DNA of 46,796 nucleotides from Metabacillus bambusae. Lineage in GTDB: Bacteria > Bacillota > Bacilli > Bacillales > Bacillaceae. The stretch is taken from assembly GCF_017497975.1 (NCBI RefSeq), contig NZ_JAGDEL010000036.1, positions 1 through 46,796 of the forward strand, written 5' to 3'. Below are positions 15,347 to 26,483 of this stretch, piece after piece (position 1 is the first letter of the stretch; each line of letters opens with the position of its first letter). The notes below the pieces were generated by a model. That model ran no database searches and was not told where the DNA came from. It saw only the letters and a program-made list of their open reading frames with translations. A program made the position numbers and the translations under genes.

Positions 15347-15382
15347 CACTACCCTCGAAAAACTTTTAACATCCATCTCTTC
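15329..15382 (-). terminator. Inverted repeat after rpoC (possible weak terminator)
   Basis: Arms AAGAGATGGATGT and ACATCCATCTCTT (13 bp) enclose a loop of about 25 bases, 8 bases after the rpoC stop. Only a short TT-run follows, so termination may be partial. The distal arm contains the -35 region of the next promoter. Confidence 0.55.
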
Positions 15383-15389
15383 CCTTTTA

Positions 15390-18300
15390 TTAATCTACTG
15401 AAACAGCTTCTTCCATTTGTTCAACTTTCGAAATTGGTTCAGCTTGACGATACCTCGGCATGCCTGTTCCAGCTGGCACAAGTTTACCAATAATTACATT
15501 TTCTTTAAGTCCTAATAGTTCATCACGTTTTCCTTTAATCGCTGCATCTGTAAGAACACGAGTTGTTTCTTGGAATGATGCTGCAGATAAGAAGGAATCT
15601 GTTTCAAGAGATGCTTTTGTTATACCAAGTAATACAGGTCTACCTGTTGCAGGTCGTTTACCCTCTAATAATACTTGCTTGTTGGCATCTGTAAATTGAT
15701 GAACATCAAGAAGAGTACCTGGTAAAACATCAGTATCACCAGCATCCATAACTCTAACTTTACGGAGCATTTGGCGTACCATAACCTCTACGTGCTTATC
15801 TCCAATTTCTACCCCTTGCATACGGTATACTTTTTGAACTTCACGTAATAGATATTGTTGCACTGCTTGAAGATCCTTAACTTTAAGTAATTCCTTCGGA
15901 TCAATAGAACCTTCTGTTAAAACTTGGCCACTCTCGATTTTATCACCTTGAGTTACCTTTAAGCGAGCATTATACGGTGCAGTGTATGAACGAGATTCAA
16001 CATCACCTTGAATAACAATTTCTTGTTGTTTATCACGCACTTCATTTATTTCAGATACAACACCACTAATTTCAGAAATAATCGCTTGACCTTTTGGATT
16101 TCTTGCCTCAAATAGCTCTTGAATACGAGGTAAACCTTGAGTGATATCGTCTCCTGCTACCCCACCTGTATGGAAAGTACGCATTGTTAACTGTGTACCA
16201 GGTTCACCGATAGATTGTGCAGCGATAATTCCAACTGCTTCTCCAACCTCGACTTCACTACCTGTTGCAAGGTTTCGCCCGTAACATTTTTTACAAACAC
16301 CATGTCTTGTGTTACATGTAAACGCAGAACGAATCCATACATGATCAATACCAGCATCAATAATTTCAACAGCGATATCTTCAGTGATTAACTCGTTTTC
16401 ATTAACGATGATTTCACCTGTTTCAGGATGTTTTACAACCTTACGGCAATATCGACCGATTAAACGTTCATCAAGTTTTTCAATAATTTCTGTACCTTCT
16501 CTAATTGACTCCGCACGTATTCCTCGATCTGTTCCACAGTCATCATCACGAATGATTACATCCTGTGCAACGTCAACAAGTCGACGTGTTAAGTAACCAG
16601 AGTCAGCAGTTTTCAAGGCTGTATCCGCAAGACCTTTACGAGCACCATGTGTGGATATGAAGTACTCTAAAACTGTTAAACCTTCACGGAAACTAGATTT
16701 AATCGGTAATTCGATAATACGTCCAGCCGGGTTGGCCATTAGACCACGCATACCAGCAAGTTGTGTGAAGTTTGATGCATTACCACGGGCTCCAGAGTCA
16801 CTCATCATAAAGATTGGGTTACGTTTATCAAGAGATGCCATCAATTTTCCTTGGATGTTATCTTTTGCCGCACTCCAAATCGATATAACACGCTCATATC
16901 GCTCGTCTTCAGTAATTAAACCTCTTCTAAATTGCTTTAATACGTTATCAACTTTATTCTGACCTTCGCCAATAATCTCTTGCTTTTCTTTTAAAACGAT
17001 AATGTCAGAAACACCAACTGTAATCCCTGCTTTAGTAGAGTATCTGAATCCAAGATTCTTAAGACGATCTAGCATTTTTGAAGTTTCAGTTATATGGAAC
17101 TTCTTGAAGATTTCAGCGATAATCTTTCCAAGAATACCTTTTTTAAATGGAGCTATTTCTTCTTGTGCTGCAATATGCTCCTTAACATTCACGCTTGTTT
17201 CAACAAAATACTTATCTGGTGTTTTTTCTTCAATGTTTTGTTTAGTCGGCTCATTCATATATGGGAATGATTCCGGTAAAATTTCATTGAAAATCAACTT
17301 ACCAACTGTAGTAATAAGCAACATTTTGTTTTGCTTTTCTGTAAAGGATTGTTTATTTAAAGTACCAGCATTAACAGCCACACGAGTATGTAAATGTACA
17401 TAACCGTTTTGATATGCAAGTAGTGCTTCATTTATATCATTGAAAATCATACCTTCACCAATTGCACCCTCACGCTCTAATGTTAAGTAATAGTTACCTA
17501 ACACCATATCCTGAGAAGGAGTAACAACTGGCTTACCATCCTTAGGGTTAAGGATATTTTGAGCAGCAAGCATTAAAATACGCGCTTCAGCTTGTGCTTC
17601 AGCTGATAAAGGAACGTGAACCGCCATTTGGTCACCATCAAAGTCCGCATTATATGCAGTACATACAAGTGGATGTAGACGAATCGCACGACCTTCAACT
17701 AATGTAGGTTCAAATGCTTGAATTCCTAATCTGTGAAGAGTAGGTGCACGGTTAAGCAATACTGGATGTTCCTTAATAACAGATTCTAAAACATCCCATA
17801 CCTCTGGTTGCACTCTCTCAATTTTACGCTTCGCACTTTTTATATTATGAGCTAATCCTTTTTCAACTAACTCTTTCATTACGAATGGTTTGAATAACTC
17901 AAGAGCCATTTCTTTAGGTAATCCACATTGATACATTTTCAGGTTTGGTCCAACAACGATTACCGAACGACCTGAGTAGTCAACACGTTTACCTAATAGG
18001 TTTTGACGGAAACGTCCTTGCTTCCCTTTTAGCATATGAGAAAGAGATTTTAACGGACGGTTACCAGGGCCTGTTACAGGGCGACCACGACGTCCATTAT
18101 CGATAAGAGCATCAACTGCCTCTTGTAGCATACGCTTTTCGTTTTGAACAATGATACTTGGAGCACCTAAATCTAATAAACGCTTAAGACGATTATTACG
18201 GTTAATAACACGTCTGTATAAGTCATTTAAATCAGATGTTGCAAAACGACCACCGTCAAGCTGAACCATTGGACGAAGCTCAGGTGGAATAACAGGAAGA

Positions 18301-18989
18301 ACATCAAGAATCATCCATGATGGATGATTACCAGAATTACGGAATGCTTCAAGAACTTCTAGACGCTTAATTGCACGTGTTCTACGTTGTCCTTGAGCTG
18401 TTTTTAGTTCTTCTTTTAGAGCGTCAACTTCTTTATCTAAATCAATATCAGATAAAAGTTTTTTAATAGCTTCTGCACCCATAGATGCTTGGAAAGTATT
18501 ACCGTATTTTTCGCGATATGCACGGTATTCCTTCTCAGATAGTAGCTGTTTTTTCTCTAGTGGAGTATCACCTGTGTCTGTAGTTACGTATGAAGCAAAA
18601 TAGATTACTTCTTCTAAAGCACGAGGAGACATGTCTAGCACTAAGCCCATACGGCTAGGAATACCCTTAAAGTACCAGATATGTGAGACAGGAGCAGCTA
18701 ATTCAATATGTCCCATTCTCTCACGTCTAACCTTTGCACGTGTAACTTCAACTCCACAGCGATCACATACTACACCTTTATAACGTACTCGTTTATATTT
18801 ACCACAATGGCATTCCCAGTCTTTAGTTGGCCCGAATATGCGTTCACAAAACAAACCATCTTTTTCCGGCTTCAGTGTACGATAGTTAATCGTTTCTGGT
18901 TTCTTAACCTCACCAAAAGACCAAGAGCGAATCTTGTCTGGTGATGCTAAGCCGATGCTCATATATTCAAAATTATTTACATCTAACAA
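15390..18989 (-). CDS. rpoC: RNA polymerase beta' subunit
   Basis: 1199-residue largest subunit of the core enzyme. N-terminal zinc site Cys60, Cys62, Cys75, Cys78; active-site magnesium motif NADFDGDQM near residue 450; second zinc site in [15 protein letters not shown], and the trigger-loop region with [15 protein letters not shown]. Length and sequence follow the B. subtilis protein, without large insertions. It is 201 bases from rpoB, a spacer that holds a palindromic repeat. Confidence 0.99.
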   Translation of the reverse strand: MLDVNNFEYMSIGLASPDKIRSWSFGEVKKPETINYRTLKPEKDGLFCERIFGPTKDWECHCGKYKRVRYKGVVCDRCGVEVTRAKVRRERMGHIELAAPVSHIWYFKGIPSRMGLVLDMSPRALEEVIYFASYVTTDTGDTPLEKKQLLSEKEYRAYREKYGNTFQASMGAEAIKKLLSDIDLDKEVDALKEELKTAQGQRRTRAIKRLEVLEAFRNSGNHPSWMILDVLPVIPPELRPMVQLDGGRFATSDLNDLYRRVINRNNRLKRLLDLGAPSIIVQNEKRMLQEAVDALIDNGRRGRPVTGPGNRPLKSLSHMLKGKQGRFRQNLLGKRVDYSGRSVIVVGPNLKMYQCGLPKEMALELFKPFVMKELVEKGLAHNIKSAKRKIERVQPEVWDVLESVIKEHPVLLNRAPTLHRLGIQAFEPTLVEGRAIRLHPLVCTAYNADFDGDQMAVHVPLSAEAQAEARILMLAAQNILNPKDGKPVVTPSQDMVLGNYYLTLEREGAIGEGMIFNDINEALLAYQNGYVHLHTRVAVNAGTLNKQSFTEKQNKMLLITTVGKLIFNEILPESFPYMNEPTKQNIEEKTPDKYFVETSVNVKEHIAAQEEIAPFKKGILGKIIAEIFKKFHITETSKMLDRLKNLGFRYSTKAGITVGVSDIIVLKEKQEIIGEGQNKVDNVLKQFRRGLITEDERYERVISIWSAAKDNIQGKLMASLDKRNPIFMMSDSGARGNASNFTQLAGMRGLMANPAGRIIELPIKSSFREGLTVLEYFISTHGARKGLADTALKTADSGYLTRRLVDVAQDVIIRDDDCGTDRGIRAESIREGTEIIEKLDERLIGRYCRKVVKHPETGEIIVNENELITEDIAVEIIDAGIDHVWIRSAFTCNTRHGVCKKCYGRNLATGSEVEVGEAVGIIAAQSIGEPGTQLTMRTFHTGGVAGDDITQGLPRIQELFEARNPKGQAIISEISGVVSEINEVRDKQQEIVIQGDVESRSYTAPYNARLKVTQGDKIESGQVLTEGSIDPKELLKVKDLQAVQQYLLREVQKVYRMQGVEIGDKHVEVMVRQMLRKVRVMDAGDTDVLPGTLLDVHQFTDANKQVLLEGKRPATGRPVLLGITKASLETDSFLSAASFQETTRVLTDAAIKGKRDELLGLKENVIIGKLVPAGTGMPRYRQAEPISKVEQMEEAVSVD

Positions 18990-19067
18990 GGGGCCTACCT
19001 CCCTTTTCGTCTTCAGGTTATACCCTATTTTAAAAGATTCGAAAGAATAAGTTTTAACTAAATTTTA

Positions 19068-19175
19068 TGTCTAGCTATAGCGCTAACCCTAAAGGGTCTA
19101 GACACTCATGAATTAAGGAAATAAAAACAAGCCTTTTCATGAGCGTCTAAATTACATATGGCTTTGGCAAAGCAC
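19068..19175 (+). repeat. Palindromic intergenic repeat in rpoB-rpoC spacer
   Basis: Starts TGTCTAGCTATAGCGCTA (plus strand). It contains near-perfect 14-base arms TTCATGAGTGTCTA and TAGACGCTCATGAA (minus strand, one G-U), and ends GCTTTGGCAAAGC. The ends resemble, in opposite orientation, the repeats at 36001-36146 and 40215-40298. The TGTCTAGCT-AGCGC start recalls a short repeat common in Bacillaceae intergenic regions. No ORF inside. Confidence 0.55.
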
Positions 19176-19190
19176 TTTCAGTATTTATTA

Positions 19191-22100
19191 TTATTCTTTC
19201 ACTACTGTGTCTTTTTCTAACTCAACAGCTTCAGGCACTGTATCCACTTGTTCATTTATTGATAGACCTTCTGCTTGTTGAGATTCTTCATCATCATCAA
19301 GGTCTCTCATTTCGATCTCTTTCTCGTCACTTGAAAGCATTTTTACATCCATACCTAAACTTTGAAGCTCTTTAATTAATACTTTAAATGATTCAGGAAC
19401 ACCTGGTTCTGGAACATTTTCGCCTTTAACAATCGCTTCATAAGTTTTCACACGACCAACAACATCATCTGATTTAACAGTCAGAATTTCTTGAAGAGTA
19501 TAAGCAGCACCATAAGCTTCAAGTGCCCAAACCTCCATCTCTCCAAAACGCTGACCACCAAATTGTGCTTTACCACCAAGTGGTTGCTGTGTAACTAATG
19601 AGTATGGACCAGTTGAACGAGCATGTAATTTATCATCAACCATGTGAGCTAGCTTAATCATATACATGATACCAACTGATACACGGTTATCAAATGGTTC
19701 ACCTGTACGACCATCGTAAAGAACAGTCTTAGCATCACGCGCCATGCCTGCTTCTTCTAACGTTGACCATACATCCTCTTCCCTCGCACCATCAAATACA
19801 GGGGAAGCAACATGAATACCTAATTTACGAGCAGCCATTCCTAAATGTAGCTCTAGTACCTGACCGATATTCATACGTGAAGGAACTCCAAGAGGATTTA
19901 ACATGATATCAACCGGTGTTCCATCTGGTAAGTAAGGCATATCCTCTTCTGGAAGAATACGTGAAATAACACCCTTGTTACCATGTCGTCCAGCCATTTT
20001 ATCTCCTTCAGAGATTTTACGCTTTTGAACAATATAAACACGGACTAATTGATTCACACCTGGTGGTAATTCATCTCCATCTTCACGATTAAATACCTTA
20101 ACGTCAAGAATGATTCCTTCTCCACCATGTGGTACGCGCAGTGAAGTATCACGGACTTCACGGGCTTTTTCGCCGAAGATTGCATGTAAAAGTCGTTCTT
20201 CTGCTGTAAGCTCCGTTACCCCTTTAGGTGTAACTTTACCAACTAGTAGATCACCGTCTTTTACTTCTGCACCAATTCGGATGATTCCACGTTCATCTAA
20301 GTTTCTTAAAGCATCTTCCCCAACATTAGGGATATCACGTGTGATTTCTTCAGGCCCTAACTTCGTATCACGAGATTCTGACTCGTATTCTTCAATATGG
20401 ATAGATGTGTAAACATCGTCCTTCACAAGTCTTTCACTCATGATAATTGCATCTTCATAGTTATATCCATCCCAAGTCATGAAGGCAACCATAACGTTTC
20501 TTCCTAGCGCTAGTTCACCTTTTTCCATTGATGGACCATCAGCAAGGATTTCACCTTTTACGACTTCATCACCTTCGCTAACAATTGGACGTTGGTTGTA
20601 GCAAGTCCCTTGGTTAGAACGAATGAACTTCAACATACTATATTTATCTAAATTACCTTTAACTTTTTGACCATTAACTTCCTCATATCGACGAACCCAA
20701 ACATTCTTCGCTTCCACTCGTTCAACAATACCAGGATGTTTACAGATAACTGCAGCACCTGAGTCTTTACCAGATACATATTCCATACCTGTTCCGACAA
20801 TTGGAGCTTCTGGATTCATTAATGGCACTGCTTGACGTTGCATGTTTGCACCCATTAATGCACGGTTCGAGTCATCGTTTTCTAAGAAAGGAATACAAGC
20901 TGTTGCAGCAGATACTACCTGCTTAGGCGATACATCCATGTAATCGATGCGATCTCTATTAATAACTGTATTCTCGCCACGGAAACGTGCAACGATATCA
21001 GTATCAATAAATGAACCATCATCAGCTAACCTAGCATTCGCTTGGGCAACAACGTAATTGTCTTCTTCATCAGCAGTTAAGTAGTCAATACGAGATGTTA
21101 CTTTCCCTGTCTCTGGATCAACTCTACGATATGGTGTTTCAATAAACCCAAATCTGTTTACTTTTGCATAAGATGACAGTGAGTTAATCAAACCGATATT
21201 TGGACCCTCAGGAGTCTCGATTGGACACATACGGCCATAGTGTGAATAATGCACGTCACGCACTTCAAATCCTGCACGTTCACGAGTTAAACCACCAGGT
21301 CCTAATGCTGATAAACGACGTTTATGAGTTAACTCAGCTAGTGGATTCGTTTGATCCATGAACTGAGATAATTGTGAGCTACCAAAGAACTCTTTAATAG
21401 ACGCAATAACAGGACGAATGTTAATTAATTGTTGCGGAGTAATTGTATTCGTATCCTGAATTGACATTCTCTCACGAACTACACGTTCCATCCTTGATAA
21501 ACCAATTCTAAATTGATTTTGTAATAATTCTCCGACTGAACGCAATCTACGATTTCCTAGGTGATCGATATCATCTGTATCACCAACACCATGTAATAGA
21601 TTAAAGAAATAGCTAATAGAAGATAAAATATCAGCAACAGTGATGTTTTTAACAGCTTCTTCTACATACGCATTTCCTAATACATTAATAACTTTTTCAC
21701 CTTCAGGATCATTCGGTGCGTAGATTTTAATAGATTGAAGAGTTATTTCGTCGTCAGTCACTCCACCAGAAGGGTGTTCTTTTTTGAATCCTACACCACT
21801 TTCTAGGTTAGGCATGATTCGATCTAATGTTCTTCTATCAATCATTGTTCCTTTTTCAACAATGATTTCACCTGTTTCCGGATCAACTAGTGTTTCTGCT
21901 AAACGTTGATTGAAAAGGCGATTCTTAATATGAAGCTTTTTATTAATCTTGTAACGACCAACATTTGCTAAATCATAGCGTTTCGGATCAAAAAATCTAG
22001 AGTCTAATAAACTCTTCGCATTATCAACTGTTGGTGGTTCACCCGGGCGAAGACGCTCATAGATTTCAAGCAAGGCTTTTTCAGTACTTTCCGTATTATC

Positions 22101-22769
22101 TTTATCAAGAGTATTACGCAAGTACTCGTTCTCACCCAATAAGTCGATGATTTCTTGATCAGAGCCAAACCCAAGAGCACGCAATAAAACCGACACAGGT
22201 AATTTACGTGTACGATCGATTCGTACATAAACCACATCTTTTGCATCTGTTTCGTACTCTAACCAAGCTCCACGGTTTGGAATAACAGTCGCAGTAAAGC
22301 CTCTTTTACCATTTTTATCAACTTTACCACTGAAATATACACTTGGGCTACGGACTAACTGAGACACGATAACGCGCTCTGCTCCGTTAATTACAAATGT
22401 ACCTGTTTCTGTCATGAGAGGAAAATCTCCCATAAAGACATCTTGATCCTTTACTTCACCAGTTTCCTTGTTAATTAAGCGCACCTTTACACGTAATGGC
22501 GCAGAATAGGTAACATCGCGCTCCTTTGATTCCTCAACGGAGTACTTAGGATCTCCTAAGCTATAATCAATAAATTCTAGCGAGAGGTTACCAGTGAAAT
22601 CCTCAATAGGAGAAATATCCTGAAACATTTCTCTCAAGCCCTCATCAAGAAACCATTGATAGGAAGAGGTTTGAATTTCAATAAGATTTGGTAATTCTAA
22701 CACTTCACTAATGCGTGCATAACTTCTACGTTGGCGGTGTCGTCCATACTGAACTAGTTGACCTGTCAA
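19191..22769 (-). CDS. rpoB: RNA polymerase beta subunit
   Basis: 1192-residue catalytic subunit. Start set at TTG (reading [20 protein letters not shown]), the same start as B. subtilis, behind a GAGGGGTG ribosome-binding site; a GTG three codons upstream falls inside that site. The rifampicin region [32 protein letters not shown] reads as wild type. The C-terminus bears the acidic tail typical of Bacillus ([14 protein letters not shown]). Has its own promoter and a leader of about 320 bases. Confidence 0.98.
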   Translation of the reverse strand: MTGQLVQYGRHRQRRSYARISEVLELPNLIEIQTSSYQWFLDEGLREMFQDISPIEDFTGNLSLEFIDYSLGDPKYSVEESKERDVTYSAPLRVKVRLINKETGEVKDQDVFMGDFPLMTETGTFVINGAERVIVSQLVRSPSVYFSGKVDKNGKRGFTATVIPNRGAWLEYETDAKDVVYVRIDRTRKLPVSVLLRALGFGSDQEIIDLLGENEYLRNTLDKDNTESTEKALLEIYERLRPGEPPTVDNAKSLLDSRFFDPKRYDLANVGRYKINKKLHIKNRLFNQRLAETLVDPETGEIIVEKGTMIDRRTLDRIMPNLESGVGFKKEHPSGGVTDDEITLQSIKIYAPNDPEGEKVINVLGNAYVEEAVKNITVADILSSISYFFNLLHGVGDTDDIDHLGNRRLRSVGELLQNQFRIGLSRMERVVRERMSIQDTNTITPQQLINIRPVIASIKEFFGSSQLSQFMDQTNPLAELTHKRRLSALGPGGLTRERAGFEVRDVHYSHYGRMCPIETPEGPNIGLINSLSSYAKVNRFGFIETPYRRVDPETGKVTSRIDYLTADEEDNYVVAQANARLADDGSFIDTDIVARFRGENTVINRDRIDYMDVSPKQVVSAATACIPFLENDDSNRALMGANMQRQAVPLMNPEAPIVGTGMEYVSGKDSGAAVICKHPGIVERVEAKNVWVRRYEEVNGQKVKGNLDKYSMLKFIRSNQGTCYNQRPIVSEGDEVVKGEILADGPSMEKGELALGRNVMVAFMTWDGYNYEDAIIMSERLVKDDVYTSIHIEEYESESRDTKLGPEEITRDIPNVGEDALRNLDERGIIRIGAEVKDGDLLVGKVTPKGVTELTAEERLLHAIFGEKAREVRDTSLRVPHGGEGIILDVKVFNREDGDELPPGVNQLVRVYIVQKRKISEGDKMAGRHGNKGVISRILPEEDMPYLPDGTPVDIMLNPLGVPSRMNIGQVLELHLGMAARKLGIHVASPVFDGAREEDVWSTLEEAGMARDAKTVLYDGRTGEPFDNRVSVGIMYMIKLAHMVDDKLHARSTGPYSLVTQQPLGGKAQFGGQRFGEMEVWALEAYGAAYTLQEILTVKSDDVVGRVKTYEAIVKGENVPEPGVPESFKVLIKELQSLGMDVKMLSSDEKEIEMRDLDDDEESQQAEGLSINEQVDTVPEAVELEKDTVVKE

Positions 22770-23101
22770 CTCATTCACCCCTCAAATCAAGCGTAATAGA
22801 TCTTGCGTTGTACCATTATGTATACCTTAAATTTTTTAGACAGACGAATAAGAGAACTCACATAAGATCATTCTCTTTAAAATCAATATCTTAATATACA
22901 ACCTATGAAATCTGAAATAAAAACAAAGGGAAATCAAGTACAAACGCAAGGAAAAAACAAAAAATAAAAAGGGTTTCATCCTAGAAAACCACAATTTGAA
23001 TCGTACTATTGATTTTATAATTATCTCCATAAATCCAATTTTTATACATCTATTTACCTAAAAATTAGACAGTTATGGAAATTATATATTGGCATTTTAT
23101 A
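22770..23101 (-). other. Long AT-rich rpoB leader
   Basis: About 330 bases between the promoter and the rpoB start hold no gene. The only structure seen is a weak hairpin (GGTTT / AAACC) followed by CTTTTTATTTTTTG near 22960-23000, which could act as a leaky attenuator. A short reading frame across it has no coding character. Confidence 0.4.
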
Positions 23102-23130
23102 ATATTAACATAGTAGGAAAATTGAGTCAA
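23102..23130 (-). promoter_or_regulatory. Sigma-A promoter of rpoB-rpoC
   Basis: TTGACT, 17-base spacer, TAATAT on the minus strand. The -35 hexamer overlaps the stop codon of the methyltransferase gene, so rpoBC has a promoter of its own right after that gene. Confidence 0.7.
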
Positions 23131-23729
23131 CATTTTTTAGCTTTAATGATATAATAGCCTTTTTTCTTTTCGACAACTTCGACTTCCCTAAACATTTCTT
23201 CTAATTTATCAATTGCTGATGGTGCTCCTTGCTTCTTTTGGATGACAATCCACAACTCGCCGTCTTCTACTAAACGCTTAAAGCTTTCTTCAAAGATTGA
23301 ATGAACAACTTTTTTCCCAGCACGTATAGGAGGGTTCGTTAAGATCGCCATATATTTGCGATCTTCTTTTATTTTTTGAAATAAATCGCTTTGAAAGATT
23401 GTCACATTTTCAACTGAATTGAGAGCTGCATTATCAATCGCTAATTCAATTGCTCGCTCATTGATGTCGATTAAGTCAACATGCCTATTATAGTGTTTTG
23501 CTATCGATAGACCTACTGGCCCATATCCACAACCAACATCCAAAATATCTCCTTCGATATCAGGAAGTGCAAATGCTTCTATTAATAGACGTGATCCAAA
23601 GTCAACTTCATTTTTTGAAAACACCCCCCGATCACTTTGAAAAGTAAAGAGGTGCCCCTTTAAGGTAAATTCCCACGTTTTGCGATTACTTTGAACTGTA
23701 GGTTTTTGAGAATAATAATGGTTATTCAT
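23127..23729 (-). CDS. ybxB: RsmC-like class I methyltransferase (YbxB)
   Basis: 200-residue SAM-dependent methyltransferase of the RsmC/RlmG family, the gene usually found between rplL and rpoB in Bacillus. SAM-binding motif I is DILDVGCGYGP (61-71) and the catalytic NPPI motif is at 132-135, followed by RAGKKVVH. The family modifies guanine N2 in rRNA; the exact target here is not established. It lacks the extra N-terminal domain of E. coli RsmC. Its ribosome-binding site lies in a small hairpin. Confidence 0.85.
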   Translation of the reverse strand: MNNHYYSQKPTVQSNRKTWEFTLKGHLFTFQSDRGVFSKNEVDFGSRLLIEAFALPDIEGDILDVGCGYGPVGLSIAKHYNRHVDLIDINERAIELAIDNAALNSVENVTIFQSDLFQKIKEDRKYMAILTNPPIRAGKKVVHSIFEESFKRLVEDGELWIVIQKKQGAPSAIDKLEEMFREVEVVEKKKGYYIIKAKKC

Positions 23730-23737
23730 CTTTATTC

Positions 23738-23752
23738 CTCCTCTTTCAGGAG
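23738..23752 (-). promoter_or_regulatory. Hairpin covering the ybxB ribosome-binding site
   Basis: CTCCT and AGGAG pair around the loop GAAAG, and the second arm is part of the GGAGG site 7 bases before the ATG. The fold would hide the site and keep this gene weakly translated relative to its neighbours (inference). Confidence 0.45.
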
Positions 23753-23814
23753 TTTAGGGTTTACATTTTTATATCCTTTTATACATTTGACCATTATTTT
23801 ATTTCACTATACAT

Positions 23815-23844
23815 AAAAAGCTCGCCATCACTAGCGAGCTTTTT
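23815..23844 (-). terminator. Intrinsic terminator after rplL
   Basis: Arms AAAAAGCTCGC and GCGAGCTTTTT (11 bp) around an eight-base loop, starting 17 bases after the rplL stop on the minus strand. A classical strong terminator that separates rplJL from ybxB-rpoBC. Confidence 0.92.
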
Positions 23845-23861
23845 AACAAGTTGCGTTATAA

Positions 23862-24221
23862 TTACTTAACTTCTACAGAAGCGCCAACTTCTTCAAGTTT
23901 AGCTTTTAATTCTTCAGCTTCTTCTTTAGTAACGCCTTCTTTAAGAGCTTTAGGAGCGTTATCTACTAATTCTTTAGCTTCTTTTAAGCCAAGACCAGTA
24001 GCTTCACGTACTACTTTGATAACTTTGATTTTTTGTCCGCCAGCACTTGCAAGTACTACGTCAAATTCAGTTTGCTCAGCAGCAGCTTCGCCACCAGCAG
24101 CAGCAACAGCTACAGGAGCTGCAGCAGTAACACCAAACTCTTCTTCGATTGCTTTAACTAAGTCGTTTAATTCTAAAACAGTCATACTTTTAACTGCTTC
24201 AATGATTTGTTCTTGAGTCAT
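23862..24221 (-). CDS. rplL: 50S ribosomal protein L7/L12 (bL12)
   Basis: 119-residue acidic stalk protein present in several copies per ribosome, recruiting EF-G, EF-Tu and IF2. N-terminal dimerisation domain ([17 protein letters not shown]), an alanine-rich hinge at about residues 34-50, and the C-terminal factor-binding domain ([35 protein letters not shown]). Strong AAGGAGG site, 64 bases after rplJ, then a strong terminator. Confidence 0.98.
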   Translation of the reverse strand: MTQEQIIEAVKSMTVLELNDLVKAIEEEFGVTAAAPVAVAAAGGEAAAEQTEFDVVLASAGGQKIKVIKVVREATGLGLKEAKELVDNAPKALKEGVTKEEAEELKAKLEEVGASVEVK

Positions 24222-24285
24222 TATAATTTCCTCCTTGTTTTTCCTTTTAATGTTTTATTACTAAATAAATAATAGGCTAATTGAA

Positions 24286-24786
24286 TTATGCGCCTTGTTC
24301 TTCTTTTTGCTCTGCAACAGCTTTAGTAGCAAGTGCAAGGTTACGGATTGGAGCTTGAAGAACGCTAAGCAACATAGAAAGTAAACCTTCGCGTGATGGA
24401 AGTTCAGCAAGAGCTTTAACTTCTTCAACTGTAGCGATATTACCTTCAATTACACCAGCTTTAATTTCAAGTGCTTCATGCTTTTTAGCGAAGTCATTTA
24501 AAATTTTTGCTGGAGCAACAACATCCTCAGAACTGAATGCAATCGCATTCGGACCAGTTAAGGCGTCGTTAAGACCAGTAAGTTCAGCTTGTTCTACAGC
24601 ACGGCGAGTCATCGTGTTTTTGTATACTTTGAAGTCAATACCTGCATCACGTAATTGCTTACGTAGTTCAGTAACTTCACCTACAGTTAATCCACGGTAG
24701 TCTACAACGATAGTAGATTTGCTTTCACGAAATTTAGTAGTAATCTCGTCAACGATCTGTTTCTTTTGTTCGATAATTGCGCTCAT
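24286..24786 (-). CDS. rplJ: 50S ribosomal protein L10 (uL10)
   Basis: 166-residue stalk base protein that holds L7/L12 dimers. Start at [15 protein letters not shown], behind CAGGAGGTG; the reading frame is open for 36 more codons upstream, but those codons are the L10 leader hairpin. The C-terminal helix ([15 protein letters not shown]) binds L12. Preceded by its own consensus promoter and an L10 leader. Confidence 0.97.
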   Translation of the reverse strand: MSAIIEQKKQIVDEITTKFRESKSTIVVDYRGLTVGEVTELRKQLRDAGIDFKVYKNTMTRRAVEQAELTGLNDALTGPNAIAFSSEDVVAPAKILNDFAKKHEALEIKAGVIEGNIATVEEVKALAELPSREGLLSMLLSVLQAPIRNLALATKAVAEQKEEQGA

Positions 24787-24839
24787 TGTTACACCTCCTG
24801 TAGTTTCATGTGTGACACTATTACCGTTCGGTGATGGCT

Positions 24840-24970
24840 GCATGGAAAAACCTCCACGATAGACATGGAGGTTTGTATATACAACAACAAGCAAACAAAT
24901 GCTTTATTCGTAAATACACCTCGGTAGGGATTTAAGCTTTATACAAGCACCTACTGTCTACGGTATAGCG
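24840..24970 (-). promoter_or_regulatory. Ribosomal L10 leader RNA
   Basis: The leader between the rplJ promoter and gene has the known elements of the Firmicutes L10 leader: GTAGACAGTAGGTGC, then AAATCCCTACCGAGG with pairing CAGTAGG / CCTACCG, an AATAAAGC block, and a final hairpin with arms AAACCTCCA and TGGAGGTTT followed by TT (24846-24874). The family binds L10(L12)4 and lowers expression of its operon. The last hairpin looks like an attenuator terminator. Confidence 0.88.
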
Positions 24971-24995
24971 ATATTTATTTAAAACAACATTGCTA

Positions 24996-25024
24996 ATTAT
25001 ATATAAACTATTTTACGAAGTCAA
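24996..25024 (-). promoter_or_regulatory. Sigma-A promoter of rplJ-rplL
   Basis: TTGACT, 17-base spacer, TATAAT on the minus strand, 7 bases after the rplA stop. Nearly consensus. Transcription would begin near 24989 and give a leader of about 200 nt. Confidence 0.88.
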
Positions 25025-25030
25025 TAGTTA

Positions 25031-25729
25031 TTATTTTACAGAAAAACTTGAAGTATCAACTTTCACGCCAGGTCCCATTGTAGAAGTAGCATTAACACTC
25101 TTCATATAAGTTCCTTTTGCTGCAGCTGGTTTCGCTTTTAATAATGTTTCGAAAACTGTTGTGAAGTTTTCAACTAGTTTACTATCGTCAAATGATACTT
25201 TTCCGATAGGAACATGGATGATACCAGCTTTATCAAGACGGTATTCAACCTTACCAGCTTTAATTTCATTAACAGCTTTTGTAACATCAAATGTTACAGT
25301 TCCAGTTTTAGGGTTTGGCATTAAACCTTTTGGTCCTAATACACGACCTAATTTACCAACTTCACCCATCATGTCTGGTGTCGCAACGATTACATCAAAA
25401 TCAAACCAACCTTGTTGAATTTTAGTGATATAATCAGCATCACCAACGAAATCTGCACCAGCAGCTTCAGCTTCTTTCGCTTTTTCGCCTTTAGCAAATA
25501 CTAATACACGTTGAGTTTTACCAGTACCATTAGGAAGTACTACTGCACCACGAATTTGTTGGTCAGCTTTCTTAGGGTCAACTCCTAAACGGAAAGCAAC
25601 TTCTACAGTTGCGTCAAACTTAACAACACTAGTTTTTTTAACTAGTTCAACTGCTTCTTGAACCGCATAAAACTTAGTACGATCTACAAGCTTAGCAGCT
25701 TCTACTAACTTTTTACCTCTTTTAGCCAT
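25031..25729 (-). CDS. rplA: 50S ribosomal protein L1 (uL1)
   Basis: 232-residue protein of the mobile L1 stalk, and the translational repressor of the L11 operon in other bacteria. Start at [17 protein letters not shown]. subtilis length; upstream in-frame codons are the spacer. Conserved [38 protein letters not shown] and the C-terminal MGPGVKVD are present. AGGAGG ribosome-binding site. Confidence 0.98.
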   Translation of the reverse strand: MAKRGKKLVEAAKLVDRTKFYAVQEAVELVKKTSVVKFDATVEVAFRLGVDPKKADQQIRGAVVLPNGTGKTQRVLVFAKGEKAKEAEAAGADFVGDADYITKIQQGWFDFDVIVATPDMMGEVGKLGRVLGPKGLMPNPKTGTVTFDVTKAVNEIKAGKVEYRLDKAGIIHVPIGKVSFDDSKLVENFTTVFETLLKAKPAAAKGTYMKSVNATSTMGPGVKVDTSSFSVK

Positions 25730-25759
25730 TTTTATTTCCTCCTTAGTGGTTTTAGCGGA

Positions 25760-25771
25760 ATAACCTCCCAC
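25760..25771 (-). promoter_or_regulatory. Putative L1-binding box upstream of rplA
   Basis: GTGGGAGGTTAT, 11 of 12 bases identical to the element upstream of rplK (26307-26318). GUGGGAGG also occurs in the L1-binding arm of E. coli 23S rRNA as I remember it. A role in L1 feedback is inference; the motif also resembles a ribosome-binding site. Confidence 0.45.
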
Positions 25772-25778
25772 GAATAAA

Positions 25779-25812
25779 GGTTGCGAACTTGTTTTTAAGC
25801 AAACTCGCAACC
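25779..25812 (-). promoter_or_regulatory. Hairpin in rplK-rplA spacer
   Basis: Arms GGTTGCGA and TCGCAACC (8 bp, extendable past a mismatch) sit directly upstream of the GTGGGAGG box. Followed by TTTATT only, so at most a weak terminator. It may be part of an L1-responsive fold. Confidence 0.5.
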
Positions 25813-25840
25813 CCAAAAAACATTCGAATCTAATAAAAAA

Positions 25841-26266
25841 TTAGTCTTCGATAACAATACCCATACTACGTGCAGTACCTTCAACCATACGCATTGCTGA
25901 TTCAACGCTTGCTGCGTTTAAATCAGGCATTTTTGTTTCAGCTATTTCACGTACTTTGTCACGCTTAACTGTCGCTACTTTATTACGGTTTGGTTCACCA
26001 GAACCCGACTCAATTCCAGCCGCTTTTTTAAGAAGAACAGCAGCAGGCGGAGTTTTCGTAATAAATGTAAATGAACGGTCTTCGAATACCGTGATTTCAA
26101 CTGGAATGATTAAGCCAGCTTGATCAGCTGTACGAGCGTTAAATTCTTTACAGAATCCCATGATATTAACACCAGCTTGACCTAATGCAGGACCAACTGG
26201 TGGAGCTGGATTAGCTTTAGCTGCAGGAATTTGCAATTTTACAATTTTAATTACTTTTTTAGCCAC
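25841..26266 (-). CDS. rplK: 50S ribosomal protein L11 (uL11)
   Basis: 141-residue protein at the GTPase-associated centre, needed for RelA-type stringent signalling and thiostrepton binding. Start assigned to GTG (reading [14 protein letters not shown]), 8 bases after AAGGAGG; an earlier GTG overlaps the ribosome-binding site. The proline-rich hinge [25 protein letters not shown] and the C-terminal RNA-binding domain are intact. Confidence 0.97.
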   Translation of the reverse strand: MAKKVIKIVKLQIPAAKANPAPPVGPALGQAGVNIMGFCKEFNARTADQAGLIIPVEITVFEDRSFTFITKTPPAAVLLKKAAGIESGSGEPNRNKVATVKRDKVREIAETKMPDLNAASVESAMRMVEGTARSMGIVIED

Positions 26267-26483
26267 GAGACACACCTCCTTAAGTCCGTGATGTGGTAAT
26301 TGGGTTATACCCTCCCACTCATCTAAGCCATTCGTAATATGAATGGTTAAAATTTGGGTAACAAGTCAAATCAAGTTTATTGACGAGCTTACCTACCCAT
26401 ATCGATTCAGAAATAACTGTATTTCTGATCAGTGTAAAAACATAATTCTGCCTCATATTCCTGAGACATACTGACCTATGAAA
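26267..26483 (-). promoter_or_regulatory. Structured rplK leader
   Basis: About 210 nt of leader. It contains a perfect 9-bp hairpin (arms TCAGAAATA / TATTTCTGA, 26407-26428), a 6-bp hairpin (CCATTC / GAATGG) and the GTGGGAGGGTAT box at 26307-26318, with a possible pairing GGGT / ACCC at its edge. This fits an autoregulated L11-L1 operon leader; the regulator is inferred to be L1. Confidence 0.5.

Noticed and set aside
19191-22769. Possible rifampicin-resistance change in rpoB
   Set aside because: The cluster [28 protein letters not shown] reads as the sensitive type.
22770-22778. GTG start three codons upstream for rpoB
   Set aside because: It overlaps the GAGGGGTG ribosome-binding site; the TTG start agrees with B. 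subtilis.
22836-23030. 64-codon frame in the rpoB leader
   Set aside because: Hydrophobic, low-complexity translation of A+T-rich DNA, no ribosome-binding site, within a leader.
24787-24894. Upstream extension of rplJ by 36 codons
   Set aside because: These codons are the L10 leader hairpin and the real ribosome-binding site; the extension would be a peptide with no family match.
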